Numbered from the stretch's first letter, positions 1-12,029 are shown. The stretch is 64,000 nucleotides of DNA from Symsagittifera roscoffensis (GCF_963678635.1 NC_087065.1:51527858-51591857), one strand, 5' to 3'. Program-made: numbers and translations. The notes: generated from the sequence alone by a model not told the origin.

Positions 1-1000
1 GCCTAAAGTGCCCGCATTCAGTTTCAAGCGTTAACACTCAATTTCATTACGATTTTAGTACCAGTCTTACTAAATTTGAGAAACAATCTATTTTTATCAA
101 TTAATATTCGATTATAATTTCTCTTTTCAAATCAAATTATTCTTTATTATAATCCATTAATTCGGTTATAAGCGATTTTTTATTCGTTTATTTTTCGATA
201 CAATTATAATCAATTATAAAATATTATAATCCATGATTTTTTTATTCAAAATTTTAGTTCATTAGTTTTGCACAAAAATCCATTATAATTGATAATAATT
301 GATCATAATCCCTATTGTTTGTCCATTTTGTTTTCAAAGGTGCATCTAGATTGCTTATATTTTATGCTTTTTGTAGACGTTGGTTCATATGAAAAATGAG
401 AAAAAGATTTTTGAAATTTTCCAATCAATTCAAATATTATAAGGTTTTTTTTTTCATTTCTTCCCCAATTTCTAATTTGTGATGCAAATTTTAAGCTTTT
501 TCAACCAACAAAACATCAGCAAACTGATTTAGTTTCATGATTGTTTCGATTGTTTCGGAAGATTTATTTTTCTTCAATCGCGGGAACCTTGCCACTAATA
601 TGAAAGAATCTCGTTGAAACTTTTATTTCGTGGTAAAACTTTGCGCTCAGATGAACCAAAGTTTTAAAGAGATATCTTTTAGAGATTTTCCTATTGACCT
701 AAAAAAAATAACCCATAAGATATAATTCAAACATAGTTTTGAATTGACAACGTTTTGGCAAAGTAAAAGATTATAATTGATTATAAATGAATATAAATGA
801 TTTTAAGAGTTTTTTGTGAGAACTATAATGACTTATAATCGATTGAAAAATTTTATAAGCTCTTGGAAAAAATCACATTATAATCAATTATAAATCCTTT
901 AAAAGCCTAATTTTTGTAATTATAATTGTCAAAAGATCATCATAATAATCCGTTATAATCGATTTTTTACGCCTAGACTTGGGTGCGGGTCGGAACGTCA
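1..1000. repeat. AT-rich interspersed repeat with ATTATAATCGATTATAAT-type words
   Basis: The stretch is dense in short near-palindromic words such as TTATAATCGATTATAA and ATTATAATTGATTATAAT, most of all at 90-330 and 760-970. Its left edge (10-90) matches, in inverted orientation, sequence at about 50640-50730, including the GTAAGACTGGT word and the CCCGCAT(C/T)CAGTTTCA word. The same TAATCGATTATAATC word recurs at 31800-31860. This looks like an old non-autonomous repeat cut by the window edge. No coding capacity is visible. Confidence 0.45.
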
Positions 1001-1806
1001 ACTCACGAAAGGATATCCACAAATGGAATTATCCTCGACTAGATCCACAAATGGAATTATCCACAAACTAGGAGCTGAAATTAGAAGTGGCGAACGTTGT
1101 TTCACTGAAAGTCATGAAAATCAAAACAAGTGGTTAGTTTTCATGAAAAAATGCATATTGCTGAGCTCAGTATCCTGATAGTTTCCAGTACAAGTTGAAA
1201 TTAAAATTTCGTAGTTATAGTTTAATGTCATTCTAGAGTAGCAACAAACTAAAATTTATTTTACACTTAATATCCCATAAAAATCTCCTTCTCAAAAAAT
1301 CATCAGTAATCCAATCAATGATTATGAACAACCTATACAGTTCATCGGAGCATGAATTTGAAAAATCTGGGACAGCAATTGCGAATTACTATGCGACATG
1401 TTTTGCGTGAATCAAAAATCTATACTCATCATACAAAGCTATCTTTTAAAAACAAGGATTGAATATTTATGAAATATCCATTATTTTCCGAAACATTTTG
1501 TTTTTCTAAATTTTGTCTCATATAAAAAATGAAAACTATAGTCTTGTCAAAACTTTAGTTATTTTTCATAACAATTTTTCTAAAATTTTCTTGAAGAAGC
1601 GAGAAAAGCAGCTAATCTGATTGAAATTTGCGGGTACAGTTTGGAGAAAAATGTGGTTGATTTGAACGCTGCTAGATGTGGTAGATTTAATACTCCTCAA
1701 AATCACCTTGTATCCTTTTTGAAAATCTGAACGAAAATTTTTTTTTTCGTTTTTTTTAAATTAAAACCATATAAATTATTTCAAAGAAGAGCAGGATTTT
1801 CTTTTA

Positions 1807-2217
1807 TTGTTCCAACTTTAAAAAAAAATGATGAATATATATGCTTAAGGTGGTTTTTTTTATTCAGACCATCTTCACAAAACTTTTTGTGCCCCGGGAG
1901 ATCGATCCCGGGCTCTGCATTGCCCCGCATCGGGTTTAAGCATCGTCGTATTATCCTGACTCGATTCTGTCGCTTAACAATTTACACGTGTGCCGAATTG
2001 TCTCGCACCACAAAATCAATCCAAACTGAATTAAGGCAGCTAATTGGTTTTATTAATTCCATAAACGACCCAAATTTTAACACTTAAATTTTAATATGAT
2101 CAGCCTAAAATTCACAGTTTTGCCAGTACTGAACTTGTCAATTTCTTTTGGAGTATGGCAGTTGGAGATTGGCACTTGGAGTATTTAGGGCTTTGGCTTC
2201 ATACGAACAGTCTTGTT
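1807..2217 (+). mobile_element. Old, diverged Helentron-like element
   Basis: It begins with a diverged TTGTTCC-type 5' end followed by a T-run and 'TTCAGAC', as in the intact family members at 56066-57084. It ends with CATACGAACAGTCTTGTT, a close match to the family 3' end CTGATACGAGCAGTCTTG. The interior is poorly conserved, and the 3' hairpin has decayed to 'GGGCTTTGGCTTC'. The short reading frame inside at 1887-2087 looks accidental. Confidence 0.45.
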
Positions 2218-5080
2218 CACTTTACAGCAAATTATCTAGCCTTCTAAGATTATTTATATCAGAAACTTCACATCTGATTTAAAATCCGAAAGTGACTTAA
2301 CTGAAACCATTAAACTATAAAATTTATATCTGAAATAATTGATCTAAAATATTTCCCTCTAAGTAAGTTCCGTATAATGAAGTTTTTTTCTGAATAACCG
2401 TTATTGTTAGTTTTCAGCGTGTTCTTGAAATCATTCAAAAGTTTGTAAGCCGATAATTCTAATTTGAATATCAATACAGACAACTTTTTTGTTACCACTC
2501 ATTTTTGGTTTTGATTCACGACATACACAGAAGGACTCGTCTTGTCGTGAATCAGAAGGAACGGATGACTTGTCTTCAGCTATTAGTTCTTAGCGTCCTC
2601 ATATTTTTGGTGAAAAAGTAACATATCTTAGTTAGCTTCTCAGCAACCCATATGTATTTTCCAAATAACTTAACTTTTTCAGCGATATCATTCTAAATCA
2701 TTAGCATTATTTAATAAAAAAACACACATAGTTTTGCAATTGAAGACTGAAAGTTATTTTAGCTGGAAAAATTTCATTGCACCTAGTGATCAATTTTTCA
2801 AGTTACAGTTTTGAACATCATTGAACATAGGTCGCAAATGAATAACACGAATAGACATTAATTTTCAAAATAAAAATTATTAAAAATAGCAAAAATTGGC
2901 TTTTCCAAGTAAAAACAAGAATTAATATTATTGATTTTTTTCCAATTTGTTGAGAGGAGGATCCAAAATTTTTGTTTTTGTATAAAATAATTAGGATTCT
3001 TCTTCAAAACGACAACTGAGGAAAAAAATTTCAGACGTATAATCGCGATGCCGAATAGTTTTTTAAATATAGTTGTAATAAAAATAGACTCGAGCTGTTT
3101 AAAATAGAGCAAATCAAAAGACAAGAGAATTATAACGCAGTAAAAAAAAGCTTACGTATAAATTCTATTTCTGATTTTATTTTTCCAGGTAACGAAATGC
3201 TGTTTTGAGCATAAAATGCTGCAATTATTAAACAAAAACTGCAAAAAGTGAATACTTTCAACTGGTTTTTCTTCTTTTGTCTTCAAATAAAAAACTTATG
3301 GAAAATGGTCTGTTGATTTGAATTTGTAAAGCAGCAGGCTCCTCTGAATTTTCATAAGATTAATTTACCGTCATGTTAGTTTGAAAAAATTCTGCTTAGG
3401 CAATTTTTTTCTCATTGAATATCTAAAAAATGAATTTATTTAAGGCGCTAAGCATAGTGGTTGGTAAATCGTTCACTTTGTCATCGTCAGGTCGTATAAT
3501 GGATCCCCTGACAGAGCAATGATAGTGTAGGAGGACGAGCTCTCATTTGATCTCCAGCTTAAAGTTACCACAGCCTGACAGCTTTTGATTGCTTTAGTTG
3601 TACCACGTGAAGGTTCTAGACGCAAAAAACGACCTTGGGTCGCAAACAAAATAGCATCGCTCAACAAAATAGCTGTCTGTATTGTGGGGAAATAAGACAA
3701 ATGGACTATGCGTAGATAGGCAGCAAAGCTTTTCATTGATCCACTGCGAATAGCAAAAACGACAATTAGAACTCAATTAACAATTAGAAGCAAAATTTAT
3801 AATGCGAAATCCCAAATCGGTCTTTACAACCAGAGCCTAATTTTTGAATGGCTCTGTTTTCCTAAAATATGTTTTTCTGATCAGAAAGTTATCTTAACAT
3901 AGACTTATTCATACAGAATTGGAATTAAATTTTTAGAATTGGTTACTTTTCCTTTTAAAGAATTTTTTTGTCAATAAATTCTTTTATTCGATTACCAACG
4001 TTATCAAAAAATACGCCGCATACAAGCTTAGAATATGTGTTTTTCAAGCTATGAAAAAAACTTCAGTCAAAAATTGTATTTTTAAAATCTGAAATGAACC
4101 ACTTGAGTCACATTTCTATGCAGCACAATATCCTACAGTTAAAAAAATATTGGATTTTGGTGGTATGAAAATTTACATAACCAAAATATTGATCAGTTTT
4201 TTTTCAAGTTTCTCAAAAAAATTTTGCTTGTCCATCTGCTGAGACAATTCCTTTATATATTTTCAAAATATATATTTTACCCTAATTAGTTGAAAACTCA
4301 ACGTCTCATATAGCTTTGTTTTGTACCATTACTTTTAATGTTTAATTTTTAATTGTAAAGGGAAAAAAACTGGAAAAGTCGGAAAAAAATGTAACACTAT
4401 AATACAACAATAGTACGCAAACACACCCAGATCTTTTATGGCTCAAACCAGAGACTAACTGGCGCAAAAAAAAACCAAATAACACAAAAATTGCACTCAA
4501 TTCCATTCTTGGAAAATTATGAAAACTTGTACTTAATTACTTAATTTGAGGCGTAATAGACCATCACTATCGGCAATACTTCAAATTGCTAGGAAATTGC
4601 GCAAATGTTTCAAAAGTTTCAATTTTACACTAGAGGCGCTTTTGTTGTTGTGTTGGCAAAGTAAATGTTATAGGCACACCAGCTGGAATAATTTTTCTGA
4701 CTTTTGAAGAAAATACACTGGGGGGGGGGGGGGGTTCAACGAAAATTTTTACCATCGAAGATACACTGTTTTCCGTAGCTAAAACTTGAGTTTTTTTGTA
4801 ACTGAGATTGTTTTTATTTCAATTGTTTTGTTTGAAAATTGTTAAGTTGGCCAGTATGGGATAACCAACACACAATCATCACACTAGATATCTGCAATAA
4901 GATGTGTTGATAGATCGCAAGACTTATAAAGTATTCACATGTTATAGAGGAGCTTTAATTGTCGAAAAACTAATACTTTTCCCTGGGAAGAAATTAATAT
5001 ATACAACGTTCTTATTATATGCAAGAATCAGGTTTGCAAAAACTCATAATCGTTTACGAATCTTACAAAGATCTTCGAAT
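2218..5080. other. Gene-poor AT-rich stretch
   Basis: Apart from a possible minus-strand exon near 3476-3738, this stretch shows only AT-rich sequence with homopolymer runs, including a G-run near 4722-4735. There is also a short hairpin near 2515-2555 (GATTCACGACA facing TGTCGTGAATC). No open frame with coding character was seen. Confidence 0.5.
3476..3738 (-). CDS. Possible exon of an unrecognised gene (minus strand)
   Basis: On the minus strand a plausible acceptor (TATTCGCAG) precedes about 260 nt of open frame. Its composition is clearly less AT-biased than its surroundings. The frame encodes hydrophobic, strand-like stretches such as TIQTAILLSDAILFATQGR and ends next to a possible GTGAAC donor. 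The pattern faintly recalls a blade of a PQQ-type or WD-type beta-propeller, but I cannot assign a family. No partner exon was found nearby. It could equally be an exon remnant or chance. Confidence 0.28.
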
Positions 5081-5084
5081 TCTC

Positions 5085-5640
5085 GTGAACTGCAGTTCAG
5101 ATTGCAAAATATGGCAGAGTTTTTTTAAGGATTCTTTCAAGCTCTTACATTCCCTTAAGTGTTTCGTTGTAACTTATGTATGCTTTCTTTGATAGAATTT
5201 CTCGTTATAAAAATTAGCTTGTTCTTTAAAAACACGCTCCATGGAATCTCAATAACTGGACGTTTTTTTTCAGACAAATTTGGTGATACAATTAATAAAT
5301 TTTGACTGAATGATTTTTTTTCAACCTTGATAAGAACAAACCCCTTCCCCTGAGTCCATTCAGTCTTTGAGGTATTTGAAAAAACTCATTCAGAAATTGA
5401 ACAAATATAGCTAAAACATGCATAGAACGTCACTTGAAGAACATCTGGCGGCTCTTGATCCGCTTTTTTTTTCGTTTTGTTTCGTAACTTCAACGTTCAA
5501 AATATTATATAATAAGAAAATAACAACAGACTTTCAATCTCAGAAAATTTTTGGGTTTAGCATATGGAGTTTAGCATATAAAATTTAGCATGAAGTTTAG
5601 CAAAACAACGTCATTTGGACTGGATCTTTTGGACTGTAAG
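5085..5640 (+). repeat. Upstream flank of duplicon A, including an old Helentron remnant
   Basis: GTGAACTGCAGTTCA followed by 'GATTCTT.CAAGCT' at 5085-5140 recurs at 22199, 23632, 24874, 26091 and 27349. The part at 5258-5460 (T-run, TCAGACAAATT, 'TTTGA.GTATTTGAAAAAACT', 'TCACTTGAAGAACA') aligns with 29209-29405 upstream of gene B. The TTTCAGACAAATT segment is a fragment of the Helentron family. Because it is shared by both copies, that insertion predates the duplication. Confidence 0.6.
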
Positions 5641-5772
5641 AAAATAGAAACGGTACAAAAAGCAAAAATTTATTATTAACTTCGATCGTCATCGAGTAAT
5701 GACGTTTTTATTTTTGCTGAATTCTCAATTTCCGGTTTTTAACTTTATTCATTTGACCGAGCTGGCCAGGGC

Positions 5773-5782
5773 TGTATAAAAT
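5773..5782 (+). promoter_or_regulatory. TATA-like word upstream of gene A
   Basis: TGTATAAAATAGC lies about 440 bp before the exon 1 ATG of gene A. It is the only TATA-like word there in a locally less AT-rich context (GAGCTGGCCAGGGCTG just upstream). The corresponding interval of copy B lacks it. It may be a core promoter element, but in AT-rich DNA this is weak evidence. Confidence 0.2.
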
Positions 5783-6218
5783 AGCATTGGTTTTGCTAGC
5801 AATGATTACTTTTTATCGCGTGCTTTTTGTTACTAAATTTGCGATTCTGGAAAAACAATAATATCGTGGTTCTGGAAGAACTGGATGGACGTTTTGAAAT
5901 GGCCAATTAGCTGCAGATAGATTACTATTTATTCATTTTCACAATTTTTTAAAGCAAAAAACTGATAAAAGATATGTCAATTCTTTTGTTGAGCTTATTT
6001 ATATTTAAATTTTTTCTGTGAAATAACAAGATCGATAGCCGAAATCTTGTAGATGATATTAGTATCATGATATTTGATTGGCAAATATGTGTTGAACATT
6101 TTTTTGAAAATTTTAAATTTTCAAACAGTTTTAACTTTATGCTAATGTTACTATCCTCGAGCAGGTCATTCAAATACCCAAAAAACGTAATTTGCAAACT
6201 ACGTTATTTTGGTTCTAC

Positions 6219-6252
6219 ATGGCTATCAAAATGAGAAAAACAATGACATGAT
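6219..6252 (+). pseudogene. Gene A exon 1 (signal-peptide start), with an in-frame stop
   Basis: Thirty-four nucleotides from ATG to a consensus GTAAGT donor, the same length and position as exon 1 of gene B (29686-29719). Both begin ATGGCT.TCAAAATGA. Here the eleventh codon, next to the donor, is TGA where copy B has CAA, so a transcript spliced as in B would stop immediately. The stretch after the donor also aligns between copies (TTTTTTTGTTACTTTTAC, then 'CTTTGTCGCTGG.GGC'). Either copy A is decaying here or it starts instead at the ATG at 6566 inside its next exon. Confidence 0.6.
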
Positions 6253-6565
6253 GTAAGTTTTTTTGTTACTTTTACATCGGTTAAAACCAATGCTTTCTGT
6301 CGCTGGTGGCTCTGGAAATATTCTTTGAGTATTGGTCGGCCAAAAGTGGACATCATTAAAAAGTTCCTAAAGGAGAACCTAGGAAACATTTTTAAACAGA
6401 ATCGAAATGTAATTTGCCATCATTTTTTTATATTTCAAGAAGGATTATAAAATCATCAAGAGCAAAATTTAAAATAATCTCGAATACATTTTTTCTTTCC
6501 TGTGATGAAAAGAAGCTTTTTCAATTCGAAAAAAAAACGCCAAAAAGGGAGCGATTATTTTAAAT

Positions 6566-6750
6566 ATGTCCCTCTTTTTTTCTGTTTTGCTGGGCGTACT
6601 TTTGTGTTTGTTTCTGACTGGTGAGTACAACAAAGTATTCGCGGCTGAAATGATCTGTTCGGCCGATTGGGAGTGTTCACTGGAATCTGCCTTCGATCGC
6701 TCAGTGGGAGAAGACTGCCTCAATGGAATGTGTGAACACGGCTGCTACCA
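6566..6750 (+). CDS. Gene A exon 2: signal peptide and cysteine-rich module 1
   Basis: An open frame from ATG 6566 encodes a hydrophobic signal segment (SLFFSVLLGVLLCLFLTG) followed by a cysteine-rich module with CSADWEC, then C-x3-M-C-x3-C. It aligns along its length with gene B exon 2, including the spacing of 13 residues between the second and third cysteines. Differences: one of the paired cysteines (CC in B) is Leu here, leaving five rather than six. The 'TTTAG' acceptor seen in B at 30035-30039 is absent, so B-type splicing from exon 1 has no obvious site. The exon ends TAC CA before GTGATG, a donor whose retention reads CAG TGA stop and gives a 62-residue secreted peptide. Spliced on, the two leftover bases pair with the single leading G of 11545 or 14681. 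Family is probably Shisa/CYYR1-like. Confidence 0.68.
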
Positions 6751-8035
6751 GTGATGTTTTATCTTTTAATTGCTACTTGTTTATGTTAATTGTGAAATTT
6801 TCCTAGCTTCAAATTGTTTTTTTTTTGATAAATGATTCATTAATTTATATTAAATGACAGAGGCGTTTTTAGGAACATTTCGGAACATTATTGCGAGTTG
6901 TCGAATTACGCTAGAATGGAGGCAAAAAACCAGTGCCCCTCGTAAGTTTTAATTAATATGTCTCCGTATCAATTGTCTCAACTTATGGGCTGGAATGTCT
7001 CCAAATCAAAGTAACTAAAGAATCTCCAACAAAATTTCCATCTGAGAGACTCATTTTAAAAAAAAGAATAGCTAATTGCTGTGCAAGTAGCCCTGAATGC
7101 TCAAACCTAAAAGATTTTAGTTATGAAGTTCGAAAATCAAAGACAAAGACAAAAATAATGATAAACTTTGACAAGGTGTTCAACAAAAAACAATTTTCTC
7201 TGCTCTTCGTTCATTGGTTTTTAAACGTTATTATTTAATCTAAAAATTGTCGATTGGGGTTAATTGCTATTGTCTTTTTTTAAGGTCCTCAACAAAAACG
7301 AAACACTTTTGAATTGTTGTCATTTTCAGCATAAAAAGTAGTTTCATGAAAACTTACTCTTGCTCTCGTATCATTATTTTACTTTTCGGGATATACATTT
7401 TAGCAGCAGTTTTAATTATTCTGTATTATGTAATTGATATACATTTAATAGTTTGCTGTTTTTGCACTTTCAATTTCAAATTGGTTTGATATCAAACTTG
7501 GTTTTCTCCTAATTTGAAATTTTTTTATCGTGCAAAATTTTATCTAAGGTGGTAATTATAAGATTACTGTTTCCCCCACAGTTAAATTTTTAAGTTTTTT
7601 ATAACTTTTAGTTATCATTGTGGAATTTGTAATTGAAATTAAAACGGTTTTGATTGTTCTAAAAATATTCCGTTTTTTTTCTGATCAATGCTTTTTCATT
7701 TCCTTTTTCTGTTTTTTTTTAAATAAAACACTATGATGATCAGTAGCACTAGACTAGTTCGAATGACCTCAACTACACAATTAAAATTAGCAAAGATTTA
7801 TTCAATTGTAGTCTTTAGGTTTCATGATTTTTTGTGAAAGCAGTGCTTACTGATTTAATGTTTATGTTCAGCAATTTTAACTGTTCGATCACTTCTTTTC
7901 CTTGTGCTGTGATACCGTTGATATCAATATTGTAGTCGTCGCATAGTAGGTGTTTTTTTAGTCAGTTGCTTTAAAACCAAACAGATGAGCCCTCAGTGTG
8001 TCAAACGAGTCCTCAAATATAGTTTTTGGTGACTT

Positions 8036-8467
8036 GTGGTTGCTCTCTTTACTGGCTTGAAATTAGACAAAAAGTCAAAACTTTCCAGCCGGTTTTTCTC
8101 AAAACTAAGGAAAAATTTTCAAAATTTTCAAAAGTGGTTCGAGTCACAACTGAAAGAGTTTCATTATGACATGTCACTCTTCCTAGTCTAATGATTATTT
8201 TGGTACCTATTTTGCGTGGAAAGTTGTGCAATTTGCAATCAAACTTGCCTTGTTCCGATCATTGAAAACGGGGAGGAACTTTGTAGTCGGGTCTTTGAGT
8301 TTTTTGTTTTCAACGCTAAATAGGTACCAAAAATAATCATCGGACTGGGCTGAGTGATTTATCATAATGAAACTCTATTAGTCGTGGACATTTTTAAAAT
8401 TTGAGAAAAACTGGCTTGAATTTTTTGACTTTTTGTCTAATTTCGAGCTAGTGAAGCGAGCAACCAC
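8036..8467. mobile_element. Inverted-repeat (foldback) element related to the Helentron family
   Basis: The left arm starts TGGTTGCTC and includes AAATTAGACAAAAAGTC. The right arm ends GACTTTTTGTCTAATTTCGAG...GAGCAACCA, so the two arms pair over most of 8036-8230 and 8305-8467. A TTGTTCCGATCATT word near 8250 resembles the 5' end of the Helentron-like family. A related unit lies at about 58690-58950 (TTGTTCCGATCATT ... TTTTAGTCTAACTTCGAG). No coding capacity. Confidence 0.6.
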
Positions 8468-10044
8468 GGTAATTTATGTTTAATTTAGGCTGTTTAAAAA
8501 AATTTTCTAATGCGTAGTTTCAATTGTTCTCGAGTAAATTAGTTTGGGCTATTTTTAATGCCATTTCGAAATCAAAAACTTCAAAAATTCAAGTTGTTTG
8601 TCTCTATTACTATGATTGTCGAAAAAGATTAAATGACGCAGAACAAACTACACAAACATTTTTTCTTGTAGGTTTTTAAAGACTATGGTAAGAACATTGT
8701 GCGCTCCATATTTAAAATTTCGTTTTAACTGAACTAACTTGTAAAATTAGTATTTGGATTTCGGCAGTTAAAGTTTTGTTCATAATTATTTTTCTTCCAT
8801 TGTTAAACTGGATCGCTTTCCTCTACTTTTGTTGAGCAAACAAAATTGGTTTTTGGTTCAATCTTTCAAAGAACACATTAATTTCGTCGTAATTGGCTCC
8901 AGTGATTAAAACTTTGAAGAAAAATGAGGTCAGTCAACTCTGAACGCATTCCCAACAGAAAAAACCAAGGTTCTGTTGTGATAGAGATAAATTTTGCTTT
9001 TGTTCCGGTTGAATCAAATAAGTTCTAAAAACCATTAGAGCATCTGAAATTTCCAATTTTTGAAGACAAAGTTTAAATTACTACTGAAAAAACTAATGCG
9101 CAGTCATTTGACAATAGCATCATGAGCACATTTGTACTGAAAAAAAAACTTTCTTTTCCCAGTCTTGGCAGAAGATATTTCCCAATCTTGGCAGAATGTA
9201 CAATAAGCAGACACTGTTCAATCAGCGGAAAATTGCATCGATAACAGGTTAAATTATGATATTTATGTTTTGTAATAGAACTGGTTTGTATAGTTTTCAT
9301 TGTGGTCAATTCGAGGAGAGTCGCTTCGCAAACAAGCAGACTCATTTTTCTAGGACTACTTCGAACACTAGCTTCAATCAGCGGATAGTCACATTCAAAT
9401 TCAAATTCGTGCAAAGTGCAATAAAATTTTATACTTATTATTTTTTGTCGTAGTTTTTTTCTCAATGGTCAACTTGATTGTAAATTTTTTTTCGTAATTT
9501 AGTGAAATAATGGCAACTGTGTTGAGTAGAATTGATGTTAATGATTCACTTAGAAAAAAGCTATCATCAGCGGAAGTTTGCATCAAAAGATACTTTTACT
9601 AGTAAATTTTGTTTTATTATTTTTCAGTTTTGGCTGTGTTTTACTATCTGCGCCCGCAAAAACTTTATAATTGATAGGAAACCGGAAAAAATTTAGGGCA
9701 TCAAACCTCTCGCAGCAATTCGTGGTTGCCTTGTTTTTTATACTTTGGAGCTACCGAGAAAATTGAAAAAAGCTTAACAAACTTTGATAAGGAATGCTCT
9801 AAAACTGTTTCACATAAAAGTTAATTTGCATGATAACTTTTTAACATAAAATTACCAGTTGATAATTTGTTCTGTTAAACTGCTATTGAGTATCATAAAT
9901 TTTTATGAAAGCAAAACAAGAACATTTTTGACAACTTAACTAAGCAATTAAAATATATTTGAGTTCACATTTTTTCAAGCATCCCTGAAAAAAAATACTC
10001 ATCGCATTAATATACGCTATTTTTGGTTAATGTGCTCATAGCAC

Positions 10045-10513
10045 TCAGTTTAATTTGCAGTAATTTTTTTTCATTTCTGATGATATTTTTGGGAAATACT
10101 TCTCAGTAGCAATATTTTCCTTTCTTGCTGACAATTTTCTCTTAAATGGATTAGGCTTAGCAGTACTTCCCATTGCCTTATTATTGTCATTTTCAGTATT
10201 TCCATGTTGATTTCGATACACCGGATTACCAAGTTTGTGAATAACATTACGATTTTTCATGGATATGAGGATTTTTTCGATTTTCTTTTAAATCCATACA
10301 AAGTACTAAAAAGTACAATTTCGAGTAGAGGTTACTAGTTGTTGCCCTTCTGCATAGCGTTTTAAGAAATTTTTGAGCTAAGGCAGACGTACACTTAAAA
10401 ATAACTTTATCTCCATTGAGTGGATTCTTCAACCGCTTTTCATTAGGTTGCTTACGAGCTGTAAAAACAGCATCCTCATCACTAAAATACGCAAATTTAA
10501 TGATGACAGCCAA
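10045..10513 (-). pseudogene. Possible fragment of a non-LTR retroelement ORF1-type protein
   Basis: Two minus-strand frames (10247-10513, then 10045-10260 after a frame change) read like a degraded protein: AVIIKFAYFSDEDAVFTARK followed by a Lys/Arg-rich, Asn-rich stretch. The '(V/I)IVKF...D...VF.ARK' pattern is reminiscent of RNA-binding ORF1-type proteins of invertebrate non-LTR retrotransposons. No reverse transcriptase was found beside it. The overlapping plus-strand frame at 10416-10967 is low-complexity and probably a shadow. Confidence 0.25.
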
Positions 10514-11544
10514 GCTTCATCTTAGTGATAGTATAGGATGTGCGTTTCTTTTCTATTTTCTTTGTGTGCAAAACCTCATAAGTTTCTTCAGAAAAATTGA
10601 TGTTTTTGAACAAGTTGTTTCATCTCTTGCATCAAATCAAACGGGTCATTACTTACTAATACGGAGTCCTTGCTCTAGTACTTCTTCTGTTCCGGGTTTC
10701 TTTTTTGAAGAATTAAAATTGAAGAAAATATTTATACAGTTTGCATTTTTCATTCTCACACTTTTGTTGCCTGTTTCACATCTCACTCAAAATAGCCCTC
10801 GTTTTGCCATCTTCCACCTCTACAATCAGACCCGCCATTACTTTATTCACTTTCTTTTACTTTTGGTCTTTGAACGTAGTGGTCATTACAAAAACTTTAA
10901 TAACATTGAACTAGTAAAAAAACAAAAAATTATAACACAAAATCTTTTTTCAGCAATTTTTGTGTAATTTAAACGCACAGCGAAAGAGGTTTTGCAGTCA
11001 AGGTTAAAGCGGTCGTTCTGCAGGCAACCTTTTTTGTGGCTTTAAATGACTTGATGGCAGCGATAAGAAAAGTACTTCTAATATTAGAAGACTAATTGAC
11101 TTCAACATAATTTTATACATCCAAAAATGAGACTCACACAGACTAAAACCGATTGCAAGGTAACTAGCAAAAATGTTCCGACCAAAATGAAAAGAAAATA
11201 TATTAATATTAAAAAAAAAAATTCTTTTGTTTGAGTTTCTGTCGTTTATTGTGCGTGGTGTGATGAGAAAACTATTTGAAAACTTAGGCAAAAACAAGCT
11301 GTTGTCTTCAAAAAGTGTTTATTTCTCAAATATGAGAAAAAAACACCCAGCATTTTTTTCTAATTTTTTTCATTGCTAAGGAAGTTCTAAATGCTGACCT
11401 GGAGTAAAGTTAAGTTTTTCATGTCCTAAAATAAAAAAATTCCTCGAAAACAAAACTGTGATCAACATTTCTGCGTGTGTTTTGTCACTGAAAATTGCTA
11501 TCCTTTTTTTCTGATGTTGACTAGTTATTATTATTACTGTCTAG

Positions 11545-11658
11545 GGATGACGGCAAGTGTGACCATGATTGGGAGTGTACGCTGTAACACTCATGGTTGG
11601 ATTCTTCAGTGGGCAAAAGGTGTTGCGACGACGGCAAATGTCGAGACGCATGTCCATG
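11545..11658 (+). pseudogene. Gene A exon 3: cysteine-rich module 2, interrupted by TAA
   Basis: After a pyrimidine-rich stretch and acceptor (TTATTACTGTCTAG), 114 nt read GDDGKCDHDWECTL, a TAA at 11585-11587, then LDSSVGKRCCDDGKCRDAC. Cysteine spacing (C-x5-C, gap, CC-x4-C-x3-C) and the DW.C, SSVG and CCD.G.C words match the exon 2 modules of both copies. The exon starts with one base, ends with two and is a multiple of three, so including or skipping it keeps frame. It ends at a GTGAAT donor, again giving an immediate TGA if retained. No equivalent was found in gene B, where it would be expected near 40480-40740. The stop means decay, exon skipping, or a base error. Confidence 0.72.
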
Positions 11659-11691
11659 GTGAATACATGATAACAAACAGATTACTAACTA

Positions 11692-11760
11692 AACAAGACT
11701 GCTCCTATCAGGGCGAAGCCCTGAATGTTGCGATTATCTTTTCAGGTCGATGGATTAATG
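11692..11760 (-). mobile_element. Helentron-like 3' end fragment
   Basis: AACAAGACTGCTCCTATCAGGGCGAAGCCCTGAATGTT (in two parts: 11692-11710 and 11711-11740) is the reverse complement of the family 3' end, with its perfect TCAGGGC/GCCCTGA hairpin. The 5' part is not recognisable, so this is a partial or highly diverged copy just after gene A exon 3. Confidence 0.6.
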
Positions 11761-12029
11761 TTCACGATAGAAGAGATGGGAGGTTCGCCCGCCTTCAAGG
11801 ATTTGACCCACTACCGACCCAAAAGGTCCTCCCTTTGGTGCTATTTTACGATATCCAACTGTGGCTGACCGACACTAAATTTTTTCTAAAGGTGTCTTAA
11901 GAGCCAATAAATACTAATTTTGAAAGCTAGCGCCCCAAAAAATTTCCACAATTTCCCAATGCCCAAAATCTCCCAAAAAGTGCTTAAAACACCTTTTTTA
12001 AAAAGAATGTGAAGATTTTTTCAATAGAA

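Larger units (their letters stand above)
6755..11540. other. Gene A intron between the cysteine-rich exons
   Basis: About 4.8 kb of AT-rich sequence with no convincing exon. It holds an inverted-repeat element at 8036-8467 and a weak coding-like minus-strand fragment at 10045-10513. A short segment (11050-11150, 'AAAAGTACTTCTAAT' and 'AATGAGACTCACA') aligns with 39995-40105 in duplicon B. Confidence 0.55.

Noticed and set aside
9073-9465. 130-codon minus-strand frame
   Set aside because: No splice context, no domain, and composition like its AT-rich flanks; probably chance.
10416-10967. 183-codon plus-strand frame
   Set aside because: Phe/Leu-rich translation of AT-rich DNA. The opposite strand has the more protein-like reading in part of it.
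11475-11900. 141-codon plus-strand frame
   Set aside because: It overlaps gene A exon 3 in another frame and runs into a Helentron fragment. The cysteine-rich reading with splice sites explains the locus better.
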